A stretch of 64,000 bases of DNA, from contig JAJDUJ010000014.1 of assembly GCA_022826705.1 (NCBI GenBank), positions 1-64,000 of the forward strand. Reading direction: 5' to 3'. Made by a program: the position numbers and the translations under genes. The notes beneath the pieces are model-generated. The model worked only from the letters and a program-made list of their open reading frames with translations. It ran no database searches and had not been told where the DNA came from. Below are positions 34,105 to 43,201 of this stretch, piece by piece. This DNA comes from Acidimicrobiia bacterium. GTDB taxonomy: Bacteria; Actinomycetota; Acidimicrobiia; Acidimicrobiales; Bin134. The stretch's first letter is position 1, and the number at the start of each line of letters is the position of its first letter.

Positions 34105-34968
34105 TCAAGACCAAGCAGCGGCCTTCGGGTAGCGGATGGAGTCATCTAGGACGCAGGCGTCGGAGAAGGCAATCTGCTCAGTTCCGACATGCGTCCTTGA
34201 TGCGCAGTGCCGGAGCGCGAAGGTCAGAATCCGGCTGTCGGGGTACAGCTCCGTGGTCACTCGCTTGTCGATGTCATAGCTTGCCATCCAATAGTCGAAC
34301 TCGTCTCGTAGCAACTGTGCGATCTCCTTATGCCCCGCGTAAGACATCTCGTCCAGGTACAGATCGGAGGAGCGCGTCAGGTAAGGAGGATCTACGTACA
34401 CAAATGTGTGTTCTCTTTGAAACACCTCGGTGCTGGCAAGGAGGTCGATTGCCTCCCCCTCGAAAACAGTGATTTGGGATGAGTGCCGTGCGATTCTGTG
34501 TAGCCGCGGGACTAGATCCTTCCTATTGAAGCGGCAGTCCAGCCGCCACGGGCCGTTTTGTTGGAGTCCTCCGATGGGCCGTGCGCGCAATATGCCAGAT
34601 CGGTTTGTTCGATTGAGGAAGAAAGTGGCGAACCCGAGGTCGAGGTCATCACGTCTGCCTGGGTCGGCTAGTACTTCGTACTGGGCGTGCCAGGCGTCTA
34701 TGTCGACCTGGCAATTCTCCACCCTCTCTATCAATTCTTCGCTGTGGTGGACGGCACACCGCCAAAATGCGGCGACAGCGGGATCGGAGTCCCCAATGGT
34801 CACAGATGACACGTGGTTGTCGAAAAGCAAGCGAAGTGCTACCCCTGCACCACCGGCGAATGGCTCCATGTAGTGCTTGATATTCGGTAGGCGTCCCAGA
34901 ACTTCTGCGACGAATTGCGCCAACAGCGACTTGCCCCCCGGATACCGCAGCGGACTCAAGTAACGCAT
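34105..34968 (-). CDS. D12-class (Dam-like) DNA adenine N6-methyltransferase
   Basis: The 287-residue protein shows the alpha-class order: N-terminal YPGGK (9-13), SAM motif PFAGGAG (36-42), FLNRTNRSGI (117-126) and catalytic DPPY (193-196). No restriction endonuclease gene neighbours it, unlike a type II system. It starts 2 bp after the ParB-like gene, so the two are translated together. It may protect self DNA for an unrecognised nuclease or mark DNA for the ParB-like partner. The target sequence cannot be predicted from sequence alone. Confidence 0.9.
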   Translation of the reverse strand: MRYLSPLRYPGGKSLLAQFVAEVLGRLPNIKHYMEPFAGGAGVALRLLFDNHVSSVTIGDSDPAVAAFWRCAVHHSEELIERVENCQVDIDAWHAQYEVLADPGRRDDLDLGFATFFLNRTNRSGILRARPIGGLQQNGPWRLDCRFNRKDLVPRLHRIARHSSQITVFEGEAIDLLASTEVFQREHTFVYVDPPYLTRSSDLYLDEMSYAGHKEIAQLLRDEFDYWMASYDIDKRVTTELYPDSRILTFALRHCASRTHVGTEQIAFSDACVLDDSIRYPKAAAWS

Positions 34969-34970
34969 TC

Positions 34971-36365
34971 TCAGTTGCTTGTCTTACTAGCTAAACGTTC
35001 ACCGATTCGCTCAAAGTACGGCAGATATGCGTGCGCTGTATTTATCAAGTCCGTGGGGACGGGGAGGAATTCCACATTGTGGACATGCTGGTTGAAGTTC
35101 TTTGTGTGGTCCCGGTCGTTGGGATCTTGCAAGCTGACGAGCAGTCCGTGGAACACCTTGTCCATCTGGTCCTGTTGCGTCTGGACCCGATTGATCACGT
35201 TCTGGATGTGATCGTTCAGGTCGCCCTGCTTGGGAAGGCTCTCCCCACGTCGACACTGCTCCGTAGTCATTTCAATGAGCAATCGCAATAGCACGGCGAC
35301 TGCGTTGGGCGTCTCGTGGACATTAAGGCGGCAGAGTTCTTCGGATATCCGAACTATGCGGGGCTTGAACACTTCGGGCAGGGGTGACTCAAGTACGAAT
35401 TTTTGGGTGGGGATGTTGGGTTTCTTAGGCTTTGGCGTCTTAGGTGGCTTGTCCTTATTGCCCCCACTCACCTCCTCTTTGTACCCGGGGACCTCTGGGG
35501 GCTCTTCCTTCTCTTGCTCTTTGAGTTCCTTCGGCGGTTGCTCACCGTCCGCGTCAGGCTCGTTCTCCTCGCTGGGGCTTGAGCCCGCTAGCGAGTGGGC
35601 GTACTCGATTCGTTGCTCCTGGTCTCGCAGGTCGTTGACGTCTTTTCCGGCGGCGAGATCCTTCACGGCGGCGATTAAGCGGCCGTAGAGGACATCTTCG
35701 CTTATCCCATCGCTTGGCTCTAGCTCGCTTCCCTTGAAGTCGAAGCCCAAGATCGGGCGGACCGGTCTCGCTTGCACAAATCGCCCAAACGTTGTGATCT
35801 CCTCGTTCTCTACTTTTTCAATCGCGGCATGAGTATCGGCTGCGCTGGTCTCCGTGCGAGTGCTCAGCCAGGCCAAGGCTGCGGCTCCTCGACCTCGCTG
35901 GTCGTTGCGAGGGCTGAAGTGGTGTTGCGCGATCGGTGGCCATTGCACGACGCCAACGCCTCCCATCTGGCCCGTGTGCATTCGCTCAACCCATGGACGT
36001 CCCTCCTCACGAGATTCGAAGATGGTGCACCGCAGCGTCTCCAGCGACTCTGCATCGACAATTGCCTCGGTGTCAATGGGAGTCCAAGCTGACGGCGCGG
36101 TATCGGGCTGGCTTAGTAGCTTGATCGCCGCCAGCCGCCGATTGCCGTCCAAGACTACGAATTTGCCGTCGCCGTTTGGGTACACAAGGAAATCGATTCC
36201 TGGGTGCAACCCCCTCTCGGCAATGTCTTTGGCAAGGTTCCTGAGATGATCAGGGCGGATAACTACAAGACGCTCCAAGGCTGAAGCCTGGTCCTCAACG
36301 GTTCCGAGTCGCGGGTTCCTGGCATCGAGCAACAGGTCGCTGATCGGAATGTCCTCTTGCTTCAT
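34971..36365 (-). CDS. ParB/sulfiredoxin-fold N-terminal domain protein with charged linker
   Basis: The 464-residue protein starts at the ATG giving MKQEDIPISDLL; six further codons upstream are possible. The N-terminal ParB-like domain (about 1-110) includes VLDGNRRLAAIKLL (about residues 72-85), the conserved nucleotide-binding box of this fold (ERR-type in ParB, NRR here). A Lys/Glu/Pro-rich linker (about 265-325) precedes a helical C-terminal domain (about 330-464). There is no adjacent ParA, so chromosome partition is unlikely. ParB-like folds with CTPase or ATPase activity occur in several defence and DNA-modification systems. It leads the operon with the adenine methylase. Confidence 0.75.
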   Translation of the reverse strand: MKQEDIPISDLLLDARNPRLGTVEDQASALERLVVIRPDHLRNLAKDIAERGLHPGIDFLVYPNGDGKFVVLDGNRRLAAIKLLSQPDTAPSAWTPIDTEAIVDAESLETLRCTIFESREEGRPWVERMHTGQMGGVGVVQWPPIAQHHFSPRNDQRGRGAAALAWLSTRTETSAADTHAAIEKVENEEITTFGRFVQARPVRPILGFDFKGSELEPSDGISEDVLYGRLIAAVKDLAAGKDVNDLRDQEQRIEYAHSLAGSSPSEENEPDADGEQPPKELKEQEKEEPPEVPGYKEEVSGGNKDKPPKTPKPKKPNIPTQKFVLESPLPEVFKPRIVRISEELCRLNVHETPNAVAVLLRLLIEMTTEQCRRGESLPKQGDLNDHIQNVINRVQTQQDQMDKVFHGLLVSLQDPNDRDHTKNFNQHVHNVEFLPVPTDLINTAHAYLPYFERIGERLASKTSN

Positions 36366-36589
36366 GGCGGACGAGACTAGCAATCGCCGTTCCTCTTCTC
36401 GGAAGGGTTAACAGCAAAGCCGACATCCGCTGCGCCTCAATTGTTTGACCCACCCACTCGAACCTCTCCAGTTTTGATGCCGACTCGCCAAAGCCGGGAA
36501 TGGAGCTGCCAAAGCTCCTCACCATCGGCACCCGGCTGTGAGAGGTGTGGGAGTAGGGTTCCTAGAGCATTGAGCTCGGGGAGTCCGGC

Positions 36590-38266
36590 ATGAAGCACTT
36601 CACACTGCGAGGGGGGACCGTCGTCGACGGCACCGGAGGACCGGCGCGGCGGGCCGATGTGAAGGTGGCCGACGGGCGAATCGCCGAGGTCGGCGACATC
36701 CCCCGAAACGGCGGCGGCACCGATGTCGATGTTTCGGGGCTGGTGGTGTCGCCGGGGTTTGTGGACATCCACACCCACTTCGACGCCCAGGTGTTCTGGG
36801 ACCCGGACCTCACCCCGTCGTCGTGGCACGGGGTCACCACCGTGGTGCAGGGGAACTGCGGGTTCGGGATTGCCCCCACCAGGCCCGATGACCGTGAGCT
36901 GGTGATGGAGACCCTGGAGTTGGTGGAGGGGATGCGGGTCGACACCCTACGGGCGGGCATTGACTGGAGCTTCGAGACGTTCCCCCAATATCTGGATACC
37001 GTGCGGTCGCTGCCCAAGCGGATCAACTTGGGGACGTTCGTGCCCCACTCCATGGTGCGGCTCTATGTGATGGGCCCTGACGCCGCCTTCTCCCGGACGG
37101 CCACCGACGCCGAACTAGCCGAGATCCGCCGACTGACACGGGAAGCCATGGACGCCGGGGCGGTGGGCATCTCCACCTCCCAGGCGCCGTCGCACCAGGG
37201 ACCGCAAGGGCGGCCGGTGCCCAGCCGATTCGCCGATGTCCGGGAGGTGGCTGCGCTGGTGGAGACGCTGGCCGAGGTCGGCCGGGGCATCATCGAGATC
37301 ACCTACGGACCGCTGATGGAGATCGAGGAAGTAGCCCAGCTCTCCAAGGACCACGGCGTGCCCATCACCTGGGGCGCGGTGCTCCCCGGCCTGTTCGGCC
37401 CGCCTGGATCGGCCATGGACATGCTGGAACGGGGCACCTCGGTGGGCGGCCAACTGTGGCCCCAGACCAGCACCCGGTTCATCACCACCCAGATGAGCCT
37501 GGAGAACCCCTACCAGTGGAGCCGGGTGCCGGCGTTTGCCGAGGTGCTGGGACGGGGGGCCGACGCCATGGCCGCGGCCTACGCCGACCCCGCCTGGCGG
37601 GAGCGGGCCTTGGCGCAGATGGAGTCCATCGCCGACCAGACCGACTTTCTCGACGGAGACATCGGGGGCTACTTCCGACGCACTTCGGTGGAGGAGACCG
37701 GCTGCCACTTCGACCTGCGGGGAGTTCCGCTGGCCGATGTGGCCGCGGCCCGGGGCGGCCACCCGCTGGAGGTGATGCTGGACTTGGCCTTAGAGGACGG
37801 CCTTGCCACCCGGTTCCGCAACCTGCCCCGCACCGACAAGGCGGAGCTGACCGAGTTGGTCACCGATCCCCGCACCGTCCTCGGCGCCCACGATGCCGGA
37901 GCCCACGTCGACATGCTGTGCGACTCCTGCTATCCGAGCTACACCCTCCGCTACTGGGTGCGAGAGGAGCAGGCCATGACCCTGGAGCAGGCGGTATGGC
38001 GGATGAGCGGCCAGCCCGCCGCCCTGTGGGGGCTGGCCGACCGAGGCACGATCGAGGAAGGCAAAGCCGCCGACCTCGTGGCCTTCGACCTCGACACCGT
38101 GGGCGAGACCCACCCCGAGCGAGCCTGGGACTTCCCTGCCGACGGCGACCGCCTCATCGCCCGCAGCCAAGGCATCGAGCACATCTGGGTAAACGGCACC
38201 CCCACCCGCCAGAACGGCACCGACCTAGAAGGCGCCACGCCGGGAATGGTGATCGACTCCCGCTAG
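36590..38266 (+). CDS. N-acyl-D-amino-acid deacylase family amidohydrolase
   Basis: The 558-residue protein shows the D-aminoacylase pattern: LRGGTVVDGTGGPARRADV at the start, metal-binding GFVDIHTHFDAQVFWDP (about 57-73), GNCGFG, a late DAGAHVDMLCD (about residue 430) and a C-terminal GTIEEGKAADLVAFD barrel-closing strand. Members release D-amino acids or related amines from N-acyl forms with one or two zinc ions. It is a single gene whose stop overlaps the Rieske gene end by 4 bp on the opposite strand. Substrate is not known. Confidence 0.87.
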   Translation: MKHFTLRGGTVVDGTGGPARRADVKVADGRIAEVGDIPRNGGGTDVDVSGLVVSPGFVDIHTHFDAQVFWDPDLTPSSWHGVTTVVQGNCGFGIAPTRPDDRELVMETLELVEGMRVDTLRAGIDWSFETFPQYLDTVRSLPKRINLGTFVPHSMVRLYVMGPDAAFSRTATDAELAEIRRLTREAMDAGAVGISTSQAPSHQGPQGRPVPSRFADVREVAALVETLAEVGRGIIEITYGPLMEIEEVAQLSKDHGVPITWGAVLPGLFGPPGSAMDMLERGTSVGGQLWPQTSTRFITTQMSLENPYQWSRVPAFAEVLGRGADAMAAAYADPAWRERALAQMESIADQTDFLDGDIGGYFRRTSVEETGCHFDLRGVPLADVAAARGGHPLEVMLDLALEDGLATRFRNLPRTDKAELTELVTDPRTVLGAHDAGAHVDMLCDSCYPSYTLRYWVREEQAMTLEQAVWRMSGQPAALWGLADRGTIEEGKAADLVAFDLDTVGETHPERAWDFPADGDRLIARSQGIEHIWVNGTPTRQNGTDLEGATPGMVIDSR

Positions 38267-39285
38267 CTTGCGCCGCCTTCGGCCATCAGGGCGGCGAGGC
38301 TGCGGCGCCATTCTACTGAGGGGCGATCGGATTGGACGCTGACTGTGGCGGTTAGGTCCATGGGGAGAACGCCTTCGAGTTTCTCGAGCATGGCCTTGTC
38401 TTCGGCGCCGATGGCCAGGTCGAACTGCATGATCTCTTCGACGGGCACCGAGAAGTCGTCATTGCGCCACACCACAAAGTTGAAGAGCGAGTTCACGTCG
38501 TCCATCGGAGTGGTCAACAGCAGCAGTATGTGCTCCAGACCGGATTCGTAGGCGATGGTGCTGCGCACTGAGAACGGCAGCACGTACCCGGTGGTCATCC
38601 GGCGGTGCAGCACTTCGTCGTCTTGGCCGGTGGTGGTTTGGCCCGCATCGCTGGTGTTGTTGGCGTTCACCTCGTAGACGTAGCCCCTATAGCCGTCGGG
38701 CAGGTCGCCCATCTCCAAGGGCGGTATCACCGTCTCCTGGGCCAATCCGAAGGTGGCGGTGTGGACGAACGGGAAGTGGGAGAAGTCCATGAAGTTGTCG
38801 GTGATCCGGGTGGACGACACCGCCCACTGCTGGAAGGGCGTATTGAGCCGACGGAACTCGGGGTTGTCCTCCTGGGGGATTTCGGGGATGCATCCCAGCG
38901 GCTTGCCCGGGCACAGCCATACCAGCCCGTAGCGTTCCTCCACATTGACCAGCTCCAAGTGGGCCTTGGGGGGCACCGGGGTTCCAGGCGGCGACGACGG
39001 CACTAACTGGCACCGGCCCCCCGCTCCGAATCGCCACCCGTGGTAGGGGCATTCCACGCAGCCGTCCACCATGCGCCCCTCCGACAGCGGGGCCTCGCGG
39101 TGGGGGCAGCGGTCGGGGGCCGCAGTGAGCGATCCGTCCTCGGAGCGCCACAGCACATAGCGGCGACCCAGCACCTGAATCCCGACCGGACCCGGTGCTA
39201 TGTCTTCAACAAGGGCGATCGGATACCACTGGTGGTCCAGTGCGGGCTGGCCGACGAGCTGGTTGGAAGCGCCGTTCCCACTCAT
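38263..39285 (-). CDS. Rieske [2Fe-2S] aromatic ring-hydroxylating-type oxygenase
   Basis: The 340-residue protein has an N-terminal Rieske domain with Cys60, His62, Cys79 and His82 (CPHREAPL and CPYHGWRF) and a C-terminal catalytic domain with the mononuclear iron site in DNFMDFSHFPFVH (about 163-175). Size and single-chain form match VanA, toluenesulfonate and carnitine-type or sterol-type oxygenases rather than two-subunit dioxygenases. Its reductase is not adjacent. The 94-residue ferredoxin at 41.8 kb is a possible donor. A quaternary-amine substrate (as in stachydrine or carnitine monooxygenases) would fit the neighbourhood but is speculation. Confidence 0.88.
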   Translation of the reverse strand: MSGNGASNQLVGQPALDHQWYPIALVEDIAPGPVGIQVLGRRYVLWRSEDGSLTAAPDRCPHREAPLSEGRMVDGCVECPYHGWRFGAGGRCQLVPSSPPGTPVPPKAHLELVNVEERYGLVWLCPGKPLGCIPEIPQEDNPEFRRLNTPFQQWAVSSTRITDNFMDFSHFPFVHTATFGLAQETVIPPLEMGDLPDGYRGYVYEVNANNTSDAGQTTTGQDDEVLHRRMTTGYVLPFSVRSTIAYESGLEHILLLLTTPMDDVNSLFNFVVWRNDDFSVPVEEIMQFDLAIGAEDKAMLEKLEGVLPMDLTATVSVQSDRPSVEWRRSLAALMAEGGAS

Positions 39286-39350
39286 GGGCCGATGATACCG
39301 CCTAGCCCTTTTCCTGTTTCCCTAACACTGCGCCGGTAACGTCAACTGGC

Positions 39351-40724
39351 GTGTCAACAGCCGACTGGGTGATCACCGGCGACATTGTGACCATGGACGC
39401 CGAGCGCGCCATCATCTCGGGCGGCGCGGTGGCGGTGGCCGACGGCAAGATCGCCGCGGTGGGCAAGGCCGATGACATCCGGGCGCGGTACCCGGATGCT
39501 CCCGAACGGGGCTCCGCTGACTCGCTGGTGGTGCCCGGGTTCGTCAACGCCCATCAGCATCTCACTGCCGACCGGTTGGTGGCCTCGGCCATCCCCGACG
39601 ACCTGCCCCCCGGCGCAGCCATCTTTGAGTGGATCGTGCCCGTCCACGAGCATGTCACCGGCGACGACGACGAGCTGTCCGCCACCCTGGGGCTGGTGGA
39701 AGCGGCGGCCAACGGGATCACCGCCACCATCGACGCCGGCACGGTGGCCCACCCCGACCGGGTAGCCCACGCCATGGCCACAGTGGGCGTGCGGGGCGCC
39801 GTCGCCCGCTGGGGGTCGGACGCCGATGGTTTGCCCCAGTCGGGGCCGGTAAACGAGGTGATCGACGCCCAGCGGGACCTCATAGAGCGCTACCCCCCTG
39901 GCGGCCTGGTGGAGGCGTCCGTCACGCTGGTGGGCCACGATTTGATGTCCGACGATCTGGTTACGGCGGCCGCCGATTTGGCCCGCTCCACCGGGCGGAG
40001 GCTCAGCTTCCACCTCTCCCCCACCCCTGACGACTCAGCCAGCTACCTGGAACGCACCGGGCACCGCCCGCTGGTACACATGGACCACTTGGGGGTGCTC
40101 GGCCCCAATGTGCTGGTAGGCCATGCCGTACACATCGACGACGCCGAGGTGGAAACCCTGGTTCGCACCGGTACCGCGGTGGCGTCGTGCCCGTGGGCTT
40201 ATCTGCGCCTCGGCCAGGGGCTCACTGAGCGCTTCGCCCACCTGGAGCTGTGGCGGCGGGGCGGCCGGCTGGCGTTGGGTTGCGACACCGAGAACGCCGG
40301 CGACGCCATCGACGGCCTGCGGGCAGCCGTCCTATTCGCCGGGCTGGCCAAAGACACCGCCGCCGACCCCACTGAGTTCGGCGCCCACCACGCCTTTGAG
40401 CTGCTGACGATCGCCGGCGCCCAGGCAGTGGGCATGGACGACCGGATCGGCTCACTGGAGGCAGGAAAGGCCGCCGACATCGTGGTGATCGATCGCTCCG
40501 GAATCCAGTGGCAGCCACCCAGCCCTGACCCGATCCTGCAACTGGTGTGGGCTGGCGGCGGCCGCTCGGTGACCGATGTGCTGGTGGACGGCCAACTCGT
40601 AGTCGAAGACGGCCGCTGCACCACGGTGGACACCTACTCGCTACGCACCGAGGCCCGCCAGGCTGCCCAGCGGCTCATCGATCGATCCGGCATCCGCCCC
40701 CGTTCCCGCTGGCCGCTGCGATGA
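39351..40724 (+). CDS. Amidohydrolase family protein (SsnA/chlorohydrolase/nucleoside deaminase-like)
   Basis: The 457-residue protein starts at GTG. The fold markers are VPGFVNAHQHLTADR (metal ligands His-x-His near residue 67), a later LVGHAVHIDD with a catalytic His, a LGCDTENAG segment with the metal Asp, and the C-terminal GSLEAGKAADIVVID. These resemble aminohydrolases acting on guanine, S-adenosylhomocysteine or s-triazines. It opens an operon of seven genes (amidohydrolase, two VOC proteins, ferredoxin, two acyl-CoA dehydrogenases, cyclase) with gaps of at most 28 bp. Confidence 0.85.
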   Translation: MSTADWVITGDIVTMDAERAIISGGAVAVADGKIAAVGKADDIRARYPDAPERGSADSLVVPGFVNAHQHLTADRLVASAIPDDLPPGAAIFEWIVPVHEHVTGDDDELSATLGLVEAAANGITATIDAGTVAHPDRVAHAMATVGVRGAVARWGSDADGLPQSGPVNEVIDAQRDLIERYPPGGLVEASVTLVGHDLMSDDLVTAAADLARSTGRRLSFHLSPTPDDSASYLERTGHRPLVHMDHLGVLGPNVLVGHAVHIDDAEVETLVRTGTAVASCPWAYLRLGQGLTERFAHLELWRRGGRLALGCDTENAGDAIDGLRAAVLFAGLAKDTAADPTEFGAHHAFELLTIAGAQAVGMDDRIGSLEAGKAADIVVIDRSGIQWQPPSPDPILQLVWAGGGRSVTDVLVDGQLVVEDGRCTTVDTYSLRTEARQAAQRLIDRSGIRPRSRWPLR

Positions 40725-40752
40725 CCCGAAAGATCAAGTAGAAATAGAGCCG

Positions 40753-41244
40753 ATGACCTACCCAAACACTCTCATCTTCGTCGACTTCCCCTCCGATGAC
40801 CCCGAGGCGTCAGCCGCCTTCTACCACGAGGTGTTCGGCTGGGAGGTGGAGCCCCGCCCCGCCGGAGTGTTCCACCGAATCGTCCCCGGCCAGAACTTCC
40901 AGCTCGACGACGGGTCGCAGAGCGAAATCGGCAACCTGCACATGGGGATCCACAACGCGGCCAATGCCCGCCCCCATCCCGACCCCGCCGGAGTCGACCC
41001 CCGCGGCCTTTCCCAAGATGGGCGCACCGTGCGGATCTGGATTTTGGTGAGCGACGACGACTCCTCCGACGCCATCATGGACCGGGCCGTAGCCCGAGGG
41101 GCCACCGAGCTGTGGCGCGACCACTACTGGGCCGAGTTCAACGGGTTCAACGCCGCCTTCAAAGACCCGTGGGGCAACACGCTCATCCTGTGGACCAAGG
41201 GCGGCGACGACCCCCAGATCCCCGACGGCTGGACCGACGAGTAA
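40753..41244 (+). CDS. VOC (glyoxalase/dioxygenase superfamily) protein 1
   Basis: The 163-residue protein has paired beta-alpha-beta-beta-beta modules. The first is at TLIFVDFPSDDPEASAAFY, residues 5-23, and the second ends at FKDPWGNTLILW near residue 150. The family includes glyoxalases, extradiol dioxygenases and isomerases. The metal-ligand set is not clear enough to choose. It is second in the operon, 28 bp after the amidohydrolase. Confidence 0.8.
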   Translation: MTYPNTLIFVDFPSDDPEASAAFYHEVFGWEVEPRPAGVFHRIVPGQNFQLDDGSQSEIGNLHMGIHNAANARPHPDPAGVDPRGLSQDGRTVRIWILVSDDDSSDAIMDRAVARGATELWRDHYWAEFNGFNAAFKDPWGNTLILWTKGGDDPQIPDGWTDE

Positions 41245-41251
41245 GGCTGCC

Positions 41252-41740
41252 GTGGCCGATCACGACCCCGTCTACGACGTCCACCCCCCGGATCCCCGCT
41301 GGACCCACATCGCCCTGCGGGTGGCCGACATGGATGCCACCATCGACTGGTACACCACCCACACCCCGATGCGGCTGCTCGACCGGCGGGAAGACCACAT
41401 GGGCTACGGAGCCTGGCTGGGCCACGGCGACTCCGCCGACTCGCCGTTCATCCTGGTGCTGGCCCAGTTCTTCCCCGAGACCGATCCATTCAAAGACTCC
41501 CCCATGGCCAAGCTGGCCCCCTTCGCCCATCTGGGCATCGAGCTGACCAGCCGAGAGGCGGTGGAGGAAACCGCAGCCAGGGGCAGTGCCGAAGGATGTC
41601 TGGCCATGCCCCCCACCGACATGCCTCCCCCCATCGGCTACATCTGCATGCTGGCCGACCCCGATGGAAACATGGTCGAGTTCTCCTACGACCAGGGCGT
41701 CTACGCCCTCGCCCGCCAACTCGCCCAGCAGCAGAGCTGA
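41252..41740 (+). CDS. VOC (glyoxalase I-like) protein 2
   Basis: The 162-residue protein starts at GTG 7 bp after the first VOC gene. THIALRVADMDATIDWY (residues 18-34) and the late ADPDGNMVEFSY resemble lactoylglutathione lyase-type proteins with His and Glu metal ligands. Two different VOC genes in tandem suggest a hetero-pair or two consecutive steps. The substrate is unknown. Confidence 0.82.
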   Translation: MADHDPVYDVHPPDPRWTHIALRVADMDATIDWYTTHTPMRLLDRREDHMGYGAWLGHGDSADSPFILVLAQFFPETDPFKDSPMAKLAPFAHLGIELTSREAVEETAARGSAEGCLAMPPTDMPPPIGYICMLADPDGNMVEFSYDQGVYALARQLAQQQS

Positions 41741-41762
41741 AGCACCTGCCTCCTCGTTCCCA

Positions 41763-42047
41763 GTGAGCAACCCGACCAGCCTGACGATCATCTTCAGAGG
41801 CCAGCGCCGCACGATGGACTACGTCGAGGGCGACACGGTGCTCGAATCCGCCCGGCGGGCCGGGCTCAACCCGCCGTTCTCCTGTGAGGCCGGCAACTGC
41901 GCCACCTGCATGGCCTTTCTCCAGGAGGGCAGCGTCACCATGCGGGCCAACGATGCGTTGGAGCCCGACGAGGTGGAGGAGGGATTCATCCTTACCTGCC
42001 AATCAGTCCCCGACTGTGACGCCATCGTGGACTACGACAGCCTGTAA
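41763..42047 (+). CDS. Plant-type [2Fe-2S] ferredoxin
   Basis: The 94-residue protein starts at GTG 22 bp after the second VOC gene. The cluster ligands are in CEAGNCATC (three Cys) and a fourth in LTCQSVP. It resembles the ferredoxin domain of class IA/phenylacetate-type reductases but stands alone. It could pass electrons to the Rieske oxygenase at 38.3-39.3 kb or to one of the P450s in the window. Confidence 0.88.
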   Translation: MSNPTSLTIIFRGQRRTMDYVEGDTVLESARRAGLNPPFSCEAGNCATCMAFLQEGSVTMRANDALEPDEVEEGFILTCQSVPDCDAIVDYDSL

Positions 42048-42058
42048 TCCTCACTGTG

Positions 42059-43201
42059 ATGGATCCCGAGACTTTTCGCCGCGACTTGGGAGCTTGGCTC
42101 GACGACAACGCCAACGATCTCACTCCGCCGTATGAGGGCATCGGTTCGATGGATGCCCACATGGCGCACTACTCCCATGTGAAGCGAGCCCTCTTCGACA
42201 GCGGATTCGGGCGCTACGGATGGCCGGAATCGGTGGGCGGACTCGGCGGCTCGCCGTTGCTGCGGGCCATCATCGGCGAGGAGATCAACTTCCGCGACCT
42301 TGCCGACCCCAACGCCTGGACGATGATCGAGGTGCTGGCCCCCACGGTGATCGACTTCGCCCCGCCCGAGCTCTCCGCCCGACTTGTGCCGCCCTTCCTA
42401 CGGGGCGATGAGATGTGGTGCCAGGGGTTCTCCGAACCGGATGCGGGCAGCGATCTGGCCTCCCTCTCGTGCCGGGCGGCCGAAACCGACGGCGGCTGGG
42501 TGGTCAACGGCCAGAAGATCTGGACCAGCTTTATTGAGTACTCCCAGCGCTGCGTGCTGCTCGTCCGCACCGGCCAACCAGAAAGCGCCCATCGGGGGAT
42601 CACCGCCCTGTTGGTTGACATCGACTCGCCGGGCATCAGCTATAGCCCGATTGAGACCATGCATGGTCGACGGGACTTCGCCGAGGTGCATTTCGATGAT
42701 GTGTTCGTGCCCTCCGACCGGCTTCTCGGCGAGGTGAACGGGGGCTGGCGGGTGGCTATGGACATCCTCCCCTACGAGCGGTCCACCACGTTCTGGCACC
42801 GGGGCGCTCTCTTGCACCGGCGCTTCTCCGATCTAGTGGCCCAGGTATCGGCTGCCGGCAACCGCGGCGACGCGGCGGCCAAAGCCCTTGGCCAGGCGTT
42901 CCAGTGGATTGTCGCCTTCCGGAGCCGATCCCGCGACACCCAGCACCAGCTCGCCGCCGGCGAACAGCTCGGCGTGGAGACCTCGGTGGACAAGATCCTC
43001 ATCACCTCCGCTGAGCAACAGCTATTCGAGACGGCCCGCGACCTGCTGCCCGGCGTGATGGAGTTCGACGACGATCTCGCGGCTGCGTTGTGGCGCAATG
43101 ACTACCTCTACTCCAAGGCCGCCACCATCTACGGAGGCACTGCCGAGATCCAACGCAATATCGTCGCCCGGCGTCTCTTGGATCTGGGGCCGGAATCATG
43201 A
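42059..43201 (+). CDS. Acyl-CoA dehydrogenase, large subunit of a probable heteromeric pair
   Basis: The 380-residue protein has all acyl-CoA dehydrogenase landmarks: WCQGFSEPDAGSDLA (about 119-133), INGQKIWTS-type strand (VVNGQKIWTSF), and C-terminal KAATIYGGTAEIQRNIVARR. An in-frame GTG one codon upstream is an alternative start. It overlaps the next dehydrogenase gene (ATGA). Adjacent unequal acyl-CoA dehydrogenase genes in actinobacteria usually form an alpha2beta2 enzyme acting on side chains of steroid-like or branched acyl-CoAs. Confidence 0.9.
   Translation: MDPETFRRDLGAWLDDNANDLTPPYEGIGSMDAHMAHYSHVKRALFDSGFGRYGWPESVGGLGGSPLLRAIIGEEINFRDLADPNAWTMIEVLAPTVIDFAPPELSARLVPPFLRGDEMWCQGFSEPDAGSDLASLSCRAAETDGGWVVNGQKIWTSFIEYSQRCVLLVRTGQPESAHRGITALLVDIDSPGISYSPIETMHGRRDFAEVHFDDVFVPSDRLLGEVNGGWRVAMDILPYERSTTFWHRGALLHRRFSDLVAQVSAAGNRGDAAAKALGQAFQWIVAFRSRSRDTQHQLAAGEQLGVETSVDKILITSAEQQLFETARDLLPGVMEFDDDLAAALWRNDYLYSKAATIYGGTAEIQRNIVARRLLDLGPES

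Larger units (their letters stand above)
20973..36365. other. Defence island (XRE/ImmA, type I RM, AbiE, RadC, Kiwa-like, ParB-like/methylase operon)
   Basis: Between the MTHFR gene and the D-aminoacylase-like gene the content changes from metabolism to defence. Codons become visibly less biased to G/C in the third position, and several starts are GTG. No integrase, transposase, attachment repeat or tRNA flanks the block, so how it arrived cannot be told. The component systems are listed separately. Confidence 0.75.

Noticed and set aside
34971..36365. Chromosome-partitioning ParB
   Set aside because: No ParA, parS or origin-type context is present. The neighbour is an adenine methylase, and the C-terminal part is unlike ParB.
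36480..36530. Short GGAGCT/AGCTCC hairpin as a terminator after the island
   Set aside because: The stem is six bases without a T-run and no gene ends beside it, so it is not supported.
20876..36589. CRISPR array or IS element in the island
   Set aside because: I saw no regularly spaced repeats, transposase motif or terminal inverted repeats on reading both strands.
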